From: Pontibacter aquaedesilientis
GTDB taxonomy: Bacteria; Bacteroidota; Bacteroidia; Cytophagales; Hymenobacteraceae
DNA: 64,000 bases
Direction of reading: 5' to 3'
Assembly (NCBI RefSeq): GCF_014773225.1
Contig: NZ_JACXAJ010000002.1
Location: 682,001 to 746,000 of the forward strand
The position numbers and the translations under genes are program-made. Positions 17,192 through 26,829 of the stretch are shown here, one piece after another (positions within the stretch are counted from its first letter, which is position 1; every line of letters begins with the position of its first letter). The notes under the pieces are model-generated. The model worked only from the letters and a program-made list of their open reading frames with translations, ran no database searches and had not been told where the DNA came from.

Positions 17192-17629
17192 ATGAAAGCA
17201 ACGCCTCACCTCAGCCACCTTATTCTTTCGTTTTTGGCTTTCTGGCTAATCACAGCCTGCACCAAAGAAGAAGAGGACTACATCAGCAAGTACTGCCCCG
17301 GCGCCTGCACAGTGGTAAGTGGCCGCATCATAAAAAGTGGTAGCCTCCAACCCGTGGCAGGCATGCAGGTACTGGCCAGCTGGAAAAACCTGCGGCACTT
17401 CAAGGCCGGAGGCGGTGGTACCATCCGCAAGAAGGCCATTGTCAGCACGGACCAGCAAGGCAACTATACCCTCCGCTTTTTGCTTCGCGACGAGGAACTC
17501 CAGGACGGCGTCCTCGTGATCAGTCCACTCAACGGGGAATGCCCCACATCCGACTGCCCTTCCTATACCTTGTATCACGACGAACTAAAGCGGGACACGA
17601 CCTATACCTATGATTTCCAGTTGCCTTAA
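17192..17629 (+). CDS. Lipoprotein with a carboxypeptidase-regulatory-like domain
   Basis: 145 residues from ATG at 17192. Signal peptide with lipobox LITAC, then a short acidic linker (KEEEDY), then a beta-sandwich of the CarboxypepD_reg/Ig-like type (GRIIKSGSLQPVAGMQVLAS ... STDQQGNYTLRF). Two cysteine pairs (CPGAC, CPTSDC) could form disulfides outside the cytoplasm. Probably a small surface or periplasmic lipoprotein of unknown partner. An exact -7 box TAATTTTG lies at 17157-17164. The next gene encodes an outer-membrane barrel and may share the transcript. Confidence 0.75.
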   Translation: MKATPHLSHLILSFLAFWLITACTKEEEDYISKYCPGACTVVSGRIIKSGSLQPVAGMQVLASWKNLRHFKAGGGGTIRKKAIVSTDQQGNYTLRFLLRDEELQDGVLVISPLNGECPTSDCPSYTLYHDELKRDTTYTYDFQLP

Positions 17630-17699
17630 TTGTCGGTAGCTGTCCACAAGTTCATCATGATTTTTGATGCCGCCCTACCTGTACTTCACTAAACTGTAT

Positions 17700-18368
17700 A
17701 TGAGACGAACCTTTTCAGTTATTTTGCTGGTGCTGGCTTTAGCCGCTTCTGCCACTGCGCAGGATATTTATCCGCTCGGTCAGCGCATTGGGCTGCAGTT
17801 GGGCAGTGCGGTGCCGATCGGGGACTTCAGCAAAGACCGCTTTGAGGATGAGTTTCCTCCCATGGCCAGCAAAGGCACCATGGTGCAGGGCAGCTACGCC
17901 CGTGACCTGAAGCCAGGTATAGCCTGGGGAGTCACCGCAGGCTGGCGCTGGAACAGGTTCGATCTGGACAGATTCGCACAGGAAGACGACGAGTTGGTGA
18001 TGAGCAGACGAGCTTCTGCCTGGCAATCAGGGTTTGTGCTGGCTGACCTATACCTGCAGAGCAAGGTGCAGCGTTTCTTCGGCTATGTAAAGGGTTCAGT
18101 GGGTGGGGCCTACAGCCAGTCACCCGACCTGCAGGTGAACACCAGCTATGGTCCGATCGCCCGGACTCCTGACAGCGCAGTTTCCATCGCTTATGGTTTA
18201 GCGGGAGGTATAGGCGTGCAAGCCAAACAGGTTAATTTTTCGATGGAGATTGGCACCCTGGCAAGCCGACCGACTTTTGAGGTGAGCGATGCGCAAGGGC
18301 AGCGGTTCCGTTACAAACAGTCCATGCAAACCGTGCATGTGAATTTGGGAGTAAGCTATACCTTGTAG
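17700..18368 (+). CDS. Outer-membrane beta-barrel protein (porin-like)
   Basis: 222 residues from ATG at 17700. Signal peptide cut near AASATAQ, then alternating aromatic/polar strands (IGLQLGSAVPIGDF, WGVTAGWRWNRFDL, FFGYVKGSVGGAYS) and a terminal strand VHVNLGVSYTL of OMP type. The size fits an eight-stranded barrel of the OmpW/PorT-like outer_membrane_beta-barrel class. Ligand or role unknown. Confidence 0.75.
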   Translation: MRRTFSVILLVLALAASATAQDIYPLGQRIGLQLGSAVPIGDFSKDRFEDEFPPMASKGTMVQGSYARDLKPGIAWGVTAGWRWNRFDLDRFAQEDDELVMSRRASAWQSGFVLADLYLQSKVQRFFGYVKGSVGGAYSQSPDLQVNTSYGPIARTPDSAVSIAYGLAGGIGVQAKQVNFSMEIGTLASRPTFEVSDAQGQRFRYKQSMQTVHVNLGVSYTL

Positions 18369-18469
18369 CTGGCTGAGTTGAGATCACAAAGCGAGTCTAT
18401 ACCTCATACAATCTGCTACACCAAGCATTGCCTTTGGGAGAAATGATGGAAAACCGGGACGATTTCAGT

Positions 18470-19459
18470 CTATTGGCGCAGTTCGCTCGGCAGCACACCA
18501 AAATGTTTCTTAAAGGCGGCCGTGAAATAAGCCGGGCTTTTGTACCCTACCTGTAAGGCAATGTCACCCACAGGCAACTCCCGATGCTGCAGCAGAAGCT
18601 GTCTGGCTTTTTCCATGCGCAGTTGCACAGCGTAACCGTGCACGGTAGCACCCACGCACTCCTTAAAGCCCTGCTTTAATTTAAACTCGTTGAGTCCCAC
18701 CAGGCGGGCAAGCTGGGTGAGGCCGGGCGGGTTGCCGTAGTCCTTTTCGATGATGGAGCGGGCTTGCAGAATGCGGCTTTCGTCATCGCCGCGCAGCACG
18801 CTCTTCCCGGCCTGTGCCAGAGGCTGCAATTGCTCCAACTGTAGCATGAGCAGTTCCATGATTTTCGCCTCCAGGTATAGCCGTTTGATCAGACCGGTGC
18901 GGCAGGTACTCCGTATCTCGTGAATTACCTGTTTCATGGCCGGGCTGATTGCCAGATTTTCGTTAGTGAGGTTGGTCGGAATACCCTGGCGCACCTGCTC
19001 GGCAAAGTCGCGGTGCAGCTGGTTGGCAGGATCGAGCAGGCGGAAATAGAAGGCCTTGGAAAGCAGGATCACATAGTACTGGAAGTCGACGAAAGGCGGC
19101 ATTTCGAATACGCCCTCAAAAGTGGGGGTATAGCGCAGGTAATGCAGGTTGCTATTGTACTCCCGCTGGCACTCCAAACGATTGATCGTGGCCAGGGCCT
19201 TGCCTTTAAAAAAGAAGCCCATCATCACACACTCGCCCGTCACCGAGATGAGGTCGCGCACGGCATCGGCAAAGTTCATGTTGGTGTCAATAATGCAGAG
19301 ACCTTCGGTATAGAGCTGTTTGCTATGCAGGTACTGGATAGAGGCATGCTGCAACGATACCTCCTGCTCGATCAGCTCACTGCCGGAGGTATAGCCTTCC
19401 CCAAACGAGACATCACACACAGGCAATTCCACACCATCTATCAGGGACCTAAGCCGCAT
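18470..19459 (-). CDS. AraC-family transcriptional regulator of siderophore uptake type
   Basis: 329 residues. The C-terminal third (about 225-329) is a double helix-turn-helix AraC domain: LARLVGLNEFKLKQGFKE and VGDIALQVGYKSPAYFTAAF followed by FKKHFGVLPSELR. The N-terminal part is an unassigned effector domain. It is transcribed divergently from a TonB siderophore receptor across a 107-bp interval, an arrangement typical of PchR/AlcR-like activators that switch on uptake when the ferric siderophore is present. That role is inferred from context. Confidence 0.88.
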   Translation of the reverse strand: MRLRSLIDGVELPVCDVSFGEGYTSGSELIEQEVSLQHASIQYLHSKQLYTEGLCIIDTNMNFADAVRDLISVTGECVMMGFFFKGKALATINRLECQREYNSNLHYLRYTPTFEGVFEMPPFVDFQYYVILLSKAFYFRLLDPANQLHRDFAEQVRQGIPTNLTNENLAISPAMKQVIHEIRSTCRTGLIKRLYLEAKIMELLMLQLEQLQPLAQAGKSVLRGDDESRILQARSIIEKDYGNPPGLTQLARLVGLNEFKLKQGFKECVGATVHGYAVQLRMEKARQLLLQHRELPVGDIALQVGYKSPAYFTAAFKKHFGVLPSELRQ

Positions 19460-19520
19460 AAAATCCTTTTACCGTTAATCTTTCTCCTTTTTCCGATACC
19501 CACCCCGCCTGGGGGGTGTT

Positions 19521-19561
19521 TACTTTTGCCAAAGTTAATTATTTGTAATTAGTCTAAATAA
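19521..19561 (+). promoter_or_regulatory. Promoter and putative iron-responsive operator of the siderophore receptor
   Basis: An exact -7 box TACTTTTG lies at 19521-19528. Just downstream, over the expected start site, is TTTGTAATTAGTCTAAA (19542-19558) inside a TTATTT...AAATAA frame (19539-19561). The 17-bp word recurs with 14 of 17 identities at 40259-40275 ahead of the other TonB receptor. Position over the start site fits a repressor such as Fur. Confidence 0.55.
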
Positions 19562-19566
19562 AAACA

Positions 19567-21996
19567 ATGTATAAAAAATTTCTACTTACCTGCCTCTGTT
19601 TGATCTTATCGCAACTAGTCTGGGCTCAACGCCACTACGGCGGGAGCGGCCTGAAAGGGCGGGTCACCAACACCAGTGGGCAAGCCCTGGCCGGAGCCAG
19701 CATCGTGATCGAGCACCTTCGTGCAGGGACGAACAGCCAGGAAGACGGCACTTTTGAAATGCAACACCTACCACACGGCACCCACGAAGTGCGTGTGCTC
19801 CTATTGGGCTATGAAAGTGCCGTGCAGCAGGTTGAGCTCCGCAGAGGCGAAACCGCAACGCTGGTTTTTCAGCTAACGCCTAAAGCCAATCAGGTTGCCG
19901 AAGTGGAGGTGTTCGGGGTGCGGGACAAACAGCCCGAGAAACTGGAAGTAATCACCCGGCTGCCCCTCAAGCCCAGCGAGCAGATCCAGAGCATTTCCGT
20001 TATTTCCGACCGCCTGATTCAGGAACAGGGAGCTTTGACCATCACCGACGTGACCCGCAACGTACCGGGGGTATACAACTTCGCCACTTACGGCAACAGG
20101 CGCGAGAGTATGTCCTCCCGCGGTTTCCGGGGTATACCTGTCGTGAAAAACGGGGTACGCATCAACTCCGATTTCAGGGGTACGGGCGTACTGACTGACA
20201 TGGAAGGGGTGGAGAGCATTCAGGTGATGAAAGGCGCCAGCTCTATCACGCAAGGCATGGCCGGCGACATCGGGGGACCGGGCGGGATCATCAACATCGT
20301 GACCAAAACGCCCAAGTTTGAGCGGGGCGGCTATGCTGCGCTGCGGGTGGGCAGTTTCGGGCAGGTACGTCCTAGTTTTGATGTGTACGGTCCGCTGAAC
20401 GAGTCGAAAACAGTCGCCTTCCGGGTGAATGGTGCCCTGGAGCGTGCCGAGAGCTACAGAGCCCATGTTTCTTTCGAGAAATTCTACCTCAATCCGTCTT
20501 TGGAGTGGCGCCCGGATGGCAAAACCACCTTAACCCTGGAAATGGATTACCTGAACGACAGCCGTACCCCCGACCTCGGCACAATTACCTTGTCTGACGA
20601 GCAGTACAATATTTTCGATCTGCCGCACGAACAGTTTCTGGGATTTGAGACAGACCGCACCACCACCAAGAACGCGACTTTTGCCGCCCGCTTCAATCGT
20701 AAGCTGAATGACAACTTTTCGGTCAGGGCCGCCTATTTTCGCTCGAACCTGGAAGTGCCGGAGGTGGCCACCAGCCTCTCGCAGGGCAAGCGCGACGCCG
20801 ATGGCAACTTCATGCTGCCGGCCCATCAAAGGCTGCGCTCCATCACGCAGTCCAACCGCTCCGACAAAAACTCCGTTGTGCAGTTCGACCTGATTGGGCA
20901 GGACGTGCAGACCGGCTTCCTGAAGCATACCTTTCAGGTAGGCACCGATTTCCGCACCGTCAACCTGGAGCTGCCGACCTATGCCTCTACCTTCATCGAC
21001 ACAATAGATGTGTTCCACCCCATTCCCAACACCTTGCCTGTCACGCCGGCTTCGAAGATCACGGCCACCACCACAAGCAACGAGGCGAGTCTGGGTTTCA
21101 TGCTGCAGGATGTGCTCACGATCACGGACTGGGCCAAAGCCATTGGCGGAGTGCGCTATAGCACCACCGAGAGTCGCAGTTCTGCTACGGCAGTGGTGAC
21201 ACGCGGGCAGGCCATCAACCCGATGGCAGGCCTGATCGTCTCGCCATTCAGAGGACTCAACTTGTTTGCATCCTACACCAACAGCACCAACCCCCGCACG
21301 GCCACACGCCTCGACAAAGACGGAAACGAGCTGGGGACCGAGCGCATCGACCAGGTGGAGGCAGGTATAAAGTCCGATTGGCTGGATAACCGCCTGCGTT
21401 TCAACCTGACGCTCTACCAAATCAACAACCGCAACATGAACCTGCAGGCCGTGGAGCCCGACGCCAACGGGGTACTGATCCAGATGCCTTACTACACGAA
21501 AGGCGGCAACGACGAACGCAAAGGGATAGAGGTGGAGCTGACCGGCCGTGTGCTCGACAATCTGGAGCTGATTGCGGGCTATGCCCTGATTGACGCCAGG
21601 TATAAGGAGCATACCACCTTCGTGCGCAACTCCTCGCCGCTCAACACGCCTGACCAGACGGCCAACTTCTGGGCCAACTATACCTTTCGCTACGGTGCTC
21701 TGAAAGGCCTGGCTTTAGGCGGTGGCGCTTACTATGTGGGCAGTCGCCCGAACAACGACTGGACCAACGCCGGCGTGGACTACCATGAAATAGCGCCGGG
21801 TCAGGAGCCCTGGTACATGAAAGCCTACACCACCGTGAACCTGCAGGCCAGCTACCAGGCGACTGAGCACCTGGGAGTGCGCCTGCTCTTCAACAACCTA
21901 CTCGATGAAGTGGGTTACAATGCCTACCGCGTATCTTTCATCAACCCCATCGACCCCCGCAACATGAGCGCGGTGCTGACCTACCGATTCAGGTAA
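19567..21996 (+). CDS. TonB-dependent siderophore receptor
   Basis: 809 residues. Signal peptide of about 20 residues, then a carboxypeptidase-regulatory-like beta-sandwich (about 28-105, GRVTNTSGQALAGASIVIE), then a plug domain (about 120-235) with the siderophore-receptor signatures MSSRGFRGIPVVKNGVR and VMKGASSITQGMAGDIGGPGG, then a 22-strand barrel ending in YRFR. The class imports ferric siderophores using TonB/ExbBD energy. It is divergent from the AraC regulator and followed by a PepSY membrane protein, together forming a compact iron-acquisition locus. The siderophore type cannot be told. Confidence 0.93.
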   Translation: MYKKFLLTCLCLILSQLVWAQRHYGGSGLKGRVTNTSGQALAGASIVIEHLRAGTNSQEDGTFEMQHLPHGTHEVRVLLLGYESAVQQVELRRGETATLVFQLTPKANQVAEVEVFGVRDKQPEKLEVITRLPLKPSEQIQSISVISDRLIQEQGALTITDVTRNVPGVYNFATYGNRRESMSSRGFRGIPVVKNGVRINSDFRGTGVLTDMEGVESIQVMKGASSITQGMAGDIGGPGGIINIVTKTPKFERGGYAALRVGSFGQVRPSFDVYGPLNESKTVAFRVNGALERAESYRAHVSFEKFYLNPSLEWRPDGKTTLTLEMDYLNDSRTPDLGTITLSDEQYNIFDLPHEQFLGFETDRTTTKNATFAARFNRKLNDNFSVRAAYFRSNLEVPEVATSLSQGKRDADGNFMLPAHQRLRSITQSNRSDKNSVVQFDLIGQDVQTGFLKHTFQVGTDFRTVNLELPTYASTFIDTIDVFHPIPNTLPVTPASKITATTTSNEASLGFMLQDVLTITDWAKAIGGVRYSTTESRSSATAVVTRGQAINPMAGLIVSPFRGLNLFASYTNSTNPRTATRLDKDGNELGTERIDQVEAGIKSDWLDNRLRFNLTLYQINNRNMNLQAVEPDANGVLIQMPYYTKGGNDERKGIEVELTGRVLDNLELIAGYALIDARYKEHTTFVRNSSPLNTPDQTANFWANYTFRYGALKGLALGGGAYYVGSRPNNDWTNAGVDYHEIAPGQEPWYMKAYTTVNLQASYQATEHLGVRLLFNNLLDEVGYNAYRVSFINPIDPRNMSAVLTYRFR

Positions 21997-22010
21997 AAAG
22001 GAAAGCAGGG

Positions 22011-22050
22011 CACACGCAGCCGGGGTCCCGGGACTTGGCTGCGTGTGTTT
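22011..22050 (+). terminator. Terminator between the siderophore receptor and the PepSY gene
   Basis: Perfect 11-bp stem CACACGCAGCC (22011-22021) with GGCTGCGTGTG (22037-22047), an internal CGGGG/CCCG helper stem, then TTT. It may reduce read-through into the PepSY gene, which has its own -7 box at 22071-22078. Confidence 0.85.
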
Positions 22051-22070
22051 CAATTATACATAGTCTTACT

Positions 22071-22078
22071 TAAATTTG
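22071..22078 (+). promoter_or_regulatory. -7 box abutting the PepSY start codon
   Basis: TAAATTTG matches TAnnTTTG exactly and ends 3 bases before the ATG at 22082, so any transcript would start at or inside the start codon (leaderless). No good -33 TTG seen. Confidence 0.4.
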
Positions 22079-22081
22079 CAC

Positions 22082-23239
22082 ATGAAAAAGCCTTATTCAC
22101 TCCGTAAATTTTTCAACGACATCCACTTATGGCTAGGTATAGCCAGCGGACTCGTGCTATTTATTGTCTGCCTGAGTGGCACCATTTATACCTTTCGCAC
22201 GGAAGTGGAAGAAATGCTGGAGCCTGACAAGTATACCGTTGCCATTGGCAACAAAGCCATGTCGCCGGACGAGTTGGTGCAGCGGATGGAGCAGGAGAGC
22301 GGCGGCAAGGTGACGGCCATTTCTATACCTGAAGACAGAGCCCGCGCCTATGTGATGTCGGTGAAAAAGGCGGGAGAGGAGCGTGGTGAGAACCTGTACG
22401 TGAATCCCTATACAGGAAAAGTGACGGGCGGGCAAAAAGGCCCGGCTTCGGAGTTTTTTGGCACAGTCATGAAAATACACCGTTGGTTATTGATGGAAGA
22501 TGGCACCGGGCGTATTATTGTGGGTTCAGCCACGATCATTTTTGCATTCCTGGTGCTCTCAGGGCTGGTGCTCTGGTTTCCGGTGAAGCGCAAAAACTGG
22601 AAGCAGGGGTTCAAAGTCAAAACAAACGGCAACTGGAAGCGCCTCAACCACGACCTACACAACACCCTCGGGTTCTATTCGTCCATTCTTTTGCTGATCA
22701 TGGCGCTCACGGGGCTGTGCTGGTCTTTTGAGTGGTACAAAGAGGGGCTCAGTCAGGTGATGGGGGCGGAGGTGTTCAAGGGCCGGAAAGAGAAGCCGCT
22801 GCCATCGGCTATACCTGCCCAGGGTGCTGTGGCCTTGTCGGCTGCAGCGTATTTGCAGCAGGCGAACACCGTGCTGGCCTACGCCGGTGACACCCGCCTT
22901 ACCTTTGCCGCCGACTCTGCCAGTTCGGTGGTGGTTACCAAAAGCAAGGGTGGCTTTATGGCGCTGGCCGCTTCCGACAAGGTACAGCTCGACCAGTACA
23001 CCGGCACACCGCTCCAGGTCGAGCTTTTCGCCGACAAGCCTTTAAATGAGCAGGTGGTAGCGCTGATCAAACCGCTTCACTTGGGGGAGGTATACGGCCT
23101 GTTCTCTAAAATTCTTTATTTTTTCGCTTGCTTGTTTGCGACTAGTCTGCCGGTAACCGGCACTATTATCTGGATCAACAAGCTGCGAAAGAAACCCAAA
23201 AAGAAGAAGGGAGTAGCGGCACAGGTGCAAACCGCCTAG
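22082..23239 (+). CDS. PepSY-associated membrane protein (PepSY_TM)
   Basis: 385 residues from ATG at 22082. Membrane segments near 15-38, 140-165, 195-215 and 335-362 with periplasmic PepSY-like regions between the first two (residues about 50-110). HDLHNTLGFY and LIMALTGLCWSFEW match the PepSY_TM group, members of which sit in the inner membrane beside siderophore receptors and are thought to reduce ferric siderophores after import. The receptor gene directly upstream supports that role. The C-terminus is a basic tail. Confidence 0.88.
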   Translation: MKKPYSLRKFFNDIHLWLGIASGLVLFIVCLSGTIYTFRTEVEEMLEPDKYTVAIGNKAMSPDELVQRMEQESGGKVTAISIPEDRARAYVMSVKKAGEERGENLYVNPYTGKVTGGQKGPASEFFGTVMKIHRWLLMEDGTGRIIVGSATIIFAFLVLSGLVLWFPVKRKNWKQGFKVKTNGNWKRLNHDLHNTLGFYSSILLLIMALTGLCWSFEWYKEGLSQVMGAEVFKGRKEKPLPSAIPAQGAVALSAAAYLQQANTVLAYAGDTRLTFAADSASSVVVTKSKGGFMALAASDKVQLDQYTGTPLQVELFADKPLNEQVVALIKPLHLGEVYGLFSKILYFFACLFATSLPVTGTIIWINKLRKKPKKKKGVAAQVQTA

Positions 23240-23247
23240 CCATACAT

Positions 23248-23478
23248 TTATTGCTGAAAAGCAGGATGGCCTGACAGGGCTTGGTATACCTGTTCCGCCT
23301 CCTGCTTTTCAAAAATTTTCTGGGAGGCGCCGAAGTCCAGCACGAGTTTGGCGGTTTGCCGTGGCGTTTCGGGTTTGTAGGTGGCGAAGCAGAGCTTATT
23401 CACATCCAGCACAAAGACAGAGCGGCTCTCGTCGCTGCCAATCTTGATGCTTGTGAAGTTTGTGCTTGCCTTGCCCAT
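23248..23478 (-). CDS. Small hypothetical protein
   Basis: 76 residues from ATG at 23476-23478 (a GTG at 23493 would add five). Mixed alpha/beta and soluble (SVFVLDVNKLCFATYKPE, AEQVYQALSGHPAF). No domain recognised. It lies convergent to the PepSY gene and in line with the CvpA-CAP gene. Function unknown. Confidence 0.55.
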   Translation of the reverse strand: MGKASTNFTSIKIGSDESRSVFVLDVNKLCFATYKPETPRQTAKLVLDFGASQKIFEKQEAEQVYQALSGHPAFQQ

Positions 23479-23510
23479 CGGTCTGTATCCCACTCAGCTT
23501 TAGGTATACG

Positions 23511-24467
23511 TCAATTCCGGAATTTCTGCGTGATCATGAGCCCATGCCGGCGGCTGTGCAGCACCCCTATCCCTACCCGCCCAAAGCGGTCGTGCAGGAT
23601 GTTGGCCCGATGTCCCGGCGACTCCATCAACCCTTTGTGGGCAATGCCGAGTGTGGGTGCCATGGCCAGGTTCTCGCCAGCCGTGCGGTAAGGTATGCCG
23701 GCTGCTCTTATTCTGTCGGGCGCACTGTCGCCTTCGGGCGATACATGCGAAAAGTAACCCCGCTCAAACATATCGGCCGAATGCTGCCGTGCCACGGTGG
23801 TCAGGGCTGTATCGGCTTCGAGGGGTTGCAGGCCCTGGGCCAGGCGCTCTTTGTTGAGCAGCTCCAGCATGCGGGCCTCCAGTTCCGGCCTGGGTGCATA
23901 TTCATCGGCTGTAAAAGGCAACTCGATGTACTGCCCCGATTCCGGTGCAATGGCCAGCCTGTTGAGGGTTCGTTTGACGGCCTTGTCGAAAACAGGCGCC
24001 AGTTCGTCCTCGGCCAAATGGGTGTATTCGCCAAACTTGCTGGCCACACGGCTTCCCTCAACATATTGCTGAAACCGCTCCGGAAAAGGGAAGGCCAACA
24101 GCAAAATAGAAAGAATGGCAATGGTCATTAAGCCGCTCAAAAAGCCCGGAAGCGTTCCTAAGATCTTGTTTGCCCGGTGTGTGTGCATTTCCTCCGGAAA
24201 ATGGTCGAGTAGGAGTGACCCCACAAACTGGATGAGCATGCTGGACAGGATGGCGATGATAAAAAAGGAGACCGGCGGAATCCAGTACACGTTCCAGTCG
24301 GTGGCGCGGCTCAGCCAGTCGGCCAGCGAAGGGTATAGCCGGAAGCTCAGCACCAGGGTGCCTACCCAGCGGATCAGGTCGAGCAGGCTGAAGGCAAAGC
24401 CGCGCCGCCAACCCATAAAGGCACTTAAAAGCACGATCAGAACAAGGAGCAGGTCGAGTGCATGCAT
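23511..24467 (-). CDS. CvpA-domain membrane protein fused to a CAP/SCP domain
   Basis: 318 residues. The N-terminal half (about 1-150) has four hydrophobic segments and the CvpA pattern DLLLVLIVLLSAFMGWRRGF. After a linker comes a CAP/SCP domain (about 190-318) with its diagnostic residues: ARQHSADMFERGYFSH, TAGENLAM and SPGHRANIL, which supply the two His and Glu of the CAP cavity. CvpA proteins are inner-membrane; the CAP domain should face outside. CAP domains occur in secreted lipid- or peptide-binding proteins, and some cleave peptides. A cell-envelope role is likely. Both modules are in one uninterrupted frame. Confidence 0.85.
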   Translation of the reverse strand: MHALDLLLVLIVLLSAFMGWRRGFAFSLLDLIRWVGTLVLSFRLYPSLADWLSRATDWNVYWIPPVSFFIIAILSSMLIQFVGSLLLDHFPEEMHTHRANKILGTLPGFLSGLMTIAILSILLLAFPFPERFQQYVEGSRVASKFGEYTHLAEDELAPVFDKAVKRTLNRLAIAPESGQYIELPFTADEYAPRPELEARMLELLNKERLAQGLQPLEADTALTTVARQHSADMFERGYFSHVSPEGDSAPDRIRAAGIPYRTAGENLAMAPTLGIAHKGLMESPGHRANILHDRFGRVGIGVLHSRRHGLMITQKFRN

Positions 24468-24642
24468 GACATCTCAGGTATAAGGCGTTTCGTCCAAGTC
24501 TAAAGTAAAGATTAAAGCTTGTAAATCAAAGCCTTCTAAAGCGTTTGCGGCTATCCGGACCGTCGCATGACTCTTCACCGGTTTTCTGCGTAGACGGAGA
24601 AGCCCATCAGGGAATTAACCAGACGCTTTAGACTGAATTGAT

Positions 24643-26787
24643 ATGAACATTACCGTATACCCCGGCAATCCTTACCCGCTCGGTGCCACCTGGGATGGTG
24701 AAGGAGTGAACTTTGCATTGTATGCCGACTGCGCAACAGGCGTAGAGCTGTGCCTCTTCAACTCGACAGAGGACGAAACTGAATCCGTGAAGGTAAAAAT
24801 GACCGAGCGAACTCACCAGGTATGGCACGTCTACCTGCCCGAGATCAAGCCCGGTCAGTTGTATGGCTACCGGGTGCACGGGCCTTACGATCCGCAAAAC
24901 GGGTTCCGGTTCAACCCGAACAAACTGCTGATCGATCCTTACGCCAAGGCCATTTCCGGCACCATCAACTGGCACGACTCTATGTTTGGCTATGAGGTGG
25001 GCCATCCGGACGAAGACCTTAAAATGAGCACGCTCGACAGCGCACCGTTTATACCTTGCAGCGTGGTGATCGACCCGAATTATGATTGGGAAGGAGATAA
25101 GCTTCCAAAGATACCCTACCACAAATCCATAATCTATGAGGCGCATGTCAAAGGGTTCACCAAAATGCACCCGGATATACCGGAGGAAATCCGCGGAACC
25201 TATGCCGCCATCGCCCACCCTGTTACCATCGGGTATCTCAAAGACTTGGGCATTACCGCAATCGAGCTCATGCCGGTGCACCATTTCATAACCGATCGGC
25301 ACCTGGAAGAAAAGGGGCTGACCAATTACTGGGGCTATAACTCCATCGGCTATTTCGCGCCAGATGTACGCTATACCAGCAGTGGCACCTTGGGCCAGCA
25401 GGTGGTGGAGTTCAAGAATATGGTCAAAGAACTGCACAGGGCAGGTATAGAGGTGATACTGGATGTGGTGTACAACCATACCGGCGAAGGCAACCACATG
25501 GGCCCCACGCTCTCGTTCCGGGGTGTCGACAATACCTCCTACTACCGTTTGGTGGAAGAGGACAAACGGTTTTACATGGACTACACGGGTACCGGTAACA
25601 CACTCAACGCCATGATGCCGCCTGTGCTGCGCCTGATCATGGACAGCCTCCGCTACTGGATTCTGGAAATGCACGTTGATGGGTTCCGTTTCGACCTGGC
25701 AGCCACGCTGGCACGCGAACTGCACGAGGTGGACCGCCTGGGTTCCTTCTTCGACATCATCCACCAGGATCCGGTTATCTCGCAGGTCAAGCTCATTGCT
25801 GAGCCCTGGGACATTGGCGAGGGCGGTTACCTGGTGGGCAAGTTCCCGCCGGGCTGGGCCGAGTGGAACGGCAAGTACCGCGATTGCATACGCGACTACT
25901 GGCGCGGGGCCGACAGTGTGCTGGGTGAGTTTGCCGAGCGGTTTACGGGTAGCTCGGACCTGTACCGTGATGATTACCGACGACCAACCGCCAGTATCAA
26001 CTTCATTACGGCACACGATGGCTTTACCCTACACGACCTGGTGTCCTACAACCACAAGCACAACGAGGCCAACGGCGAGGATAATAACGACGGGGAAAGC
26101 CATAATCGCTCCTGGAATTGCGGGGCCGAAGGTCCGACGAATGACAAGGAGATAAACCAGCTGCGACAACAGCAGAAGCGCAACTTCCTCACCACGCTTT
26201 TCCTGTCGCAGGGCGTGCCTATGCTCGTTGCCGGTGATGAGATCAGCCGTACGCAGCAAGGGAACAACAATGCCTATTGCCAGGACAATGAAATATCGTG
26301 GATCAACTGGCTGAACGCCGATAAAGAGCTGCTGGAGTTTACCCGCAAACTGATCAGTCTTCGCCGCAACCATCCGGTGTTCTGCCGCCGTCGCTGGTTT
26401 CAAGGGCAGCCCATCAAAGGCATTGGGGTAGAGGATATCAACTGGTTTTTGCCCGACGGTTCCGAAATGAACGAAGAGCATTGGCGGCATGACCATGTCA
26501 AATCCTTAGGTGTATTTCTGAACGGGCGTGGTTTGCACTCGGTTGGCCCCAAAGGGGAGCAGATCATCGACGATAGTTTCTACGTGATCTTCAATGCCCA
26601 CCACGAACCGCTGGACTACACCATGCCGGAGGCAAAGTACGGCACCCAGTGGACCAGAATACTGGATACCTGCCAAAACCAGGTAGACGAAGATACCGAT
26701 ACGATTGGGGCCGGCGAGCGTGTGACAATAGCAGGACGCTCGGTAGTGCTGTTGCATCATCCGGTGGCGCAACTGGTAGAGGGCTAA
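24643..26787 (+). CDS. glgX: Glycogen debranching enzyme GlgX (isoamylase type, GH13)
   Basis: 714 residues. N-terminal beta-sandwich CBM48 (about 8-110, [18 protein letters not shown]), then a GH13 barrel. Catalytic residues are visible: nucleophile Asp351 in [10 protein letters not shown], acid/base Glu387 in LIAEPWDIG, and Asp459 in [20 protein letters not shown] is conserved region I. The enzyme hydrolyses alpha-1,6 branches of glycogen limit dextrins, probably in the cytoplasm since no signal peptide is present. No other glycogen gene is nearby. An archaeal TreX-like activity is an alternative. Confidence 0.94.
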   Translation: MNITVYPGNPYPLGATWDGEGVNFALYADCATGVELCLFNSTEDETESVKVKMTERTHQVWHVYLPEIKPGQLYGYRVHGPYDPQNGFRFNPNKLLIDPYAKAISGTINWHDSMFGYEVGHPDEDLKMSTLDSAPFIPCSVVIDPNYDWEGDKLPKIPYHKSIIYEAHVKGFTKMHPDIPEEIRGTYAAIAHPVTIGYLKDLGITAIELMPVHHFITDRHLEEKGLTNYWGYNSIGYFAPDVRYTSSGTLGQQVVEFKNMVKELHRAGIEVILDVVYNHTGEGNHMGPTLSFRGVDNTSYYRLVEEDKRFYMDYTGTGNTLNAMMPPVLRLIMDSLRYWILEMHVDGFRFDLAATLARELHEVDRLGSFFDIIHQDPVISQVKLIAEPWDIGEGGYLVGKFPPGWAEWNGKYRDCIRDYWRGADSVLGEFAERFTGSSDLYRDDYRRPTASINFITAHDGFTLHDLVSYNHKHNEANGEDNNDGESHNRSWNCGAEGPTNDKEINQLRQQQKRNFLTTLFLSQGVPMLVAGDEISRTQQGNNNAYCQDNEISWINWLNADKELLEFTRKLISLRRNHPVFCRRRWFQGQPIKGIGVEDINWFLPDGSEMNEEHWRHDHVKSLGVFLNGRGLHSVGPKGEQIIDDSFYVIFNAHHEPLDYTMPEAKYGTQWTRILDTCQNQVDEDTDTIGAGERVTIAGRSVVLLHHPVAQLVEG

Positions 26788-26829
26788 ACCTTGTGAGTAG
26801 GTATAAGTTATAGAATAAAAGCTTTGAAC

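Noticed and set aside
20530..21612. 360-codon minus-strand open frame
   Set aside because: Antisense to the TonB siderophore receptor, with no recognisable protein features.
24468..24642. Possible leader element or riboswitch before glgX
   Set aside because: No conserved structure or terminator-like switch could be seen; only short imperfect repeats.
24628..26016. 462-codon minus-strand open frame
   Set aside because: Antisense to glgX, whose catalytic residues are intact; the composition is typical of a shadow.
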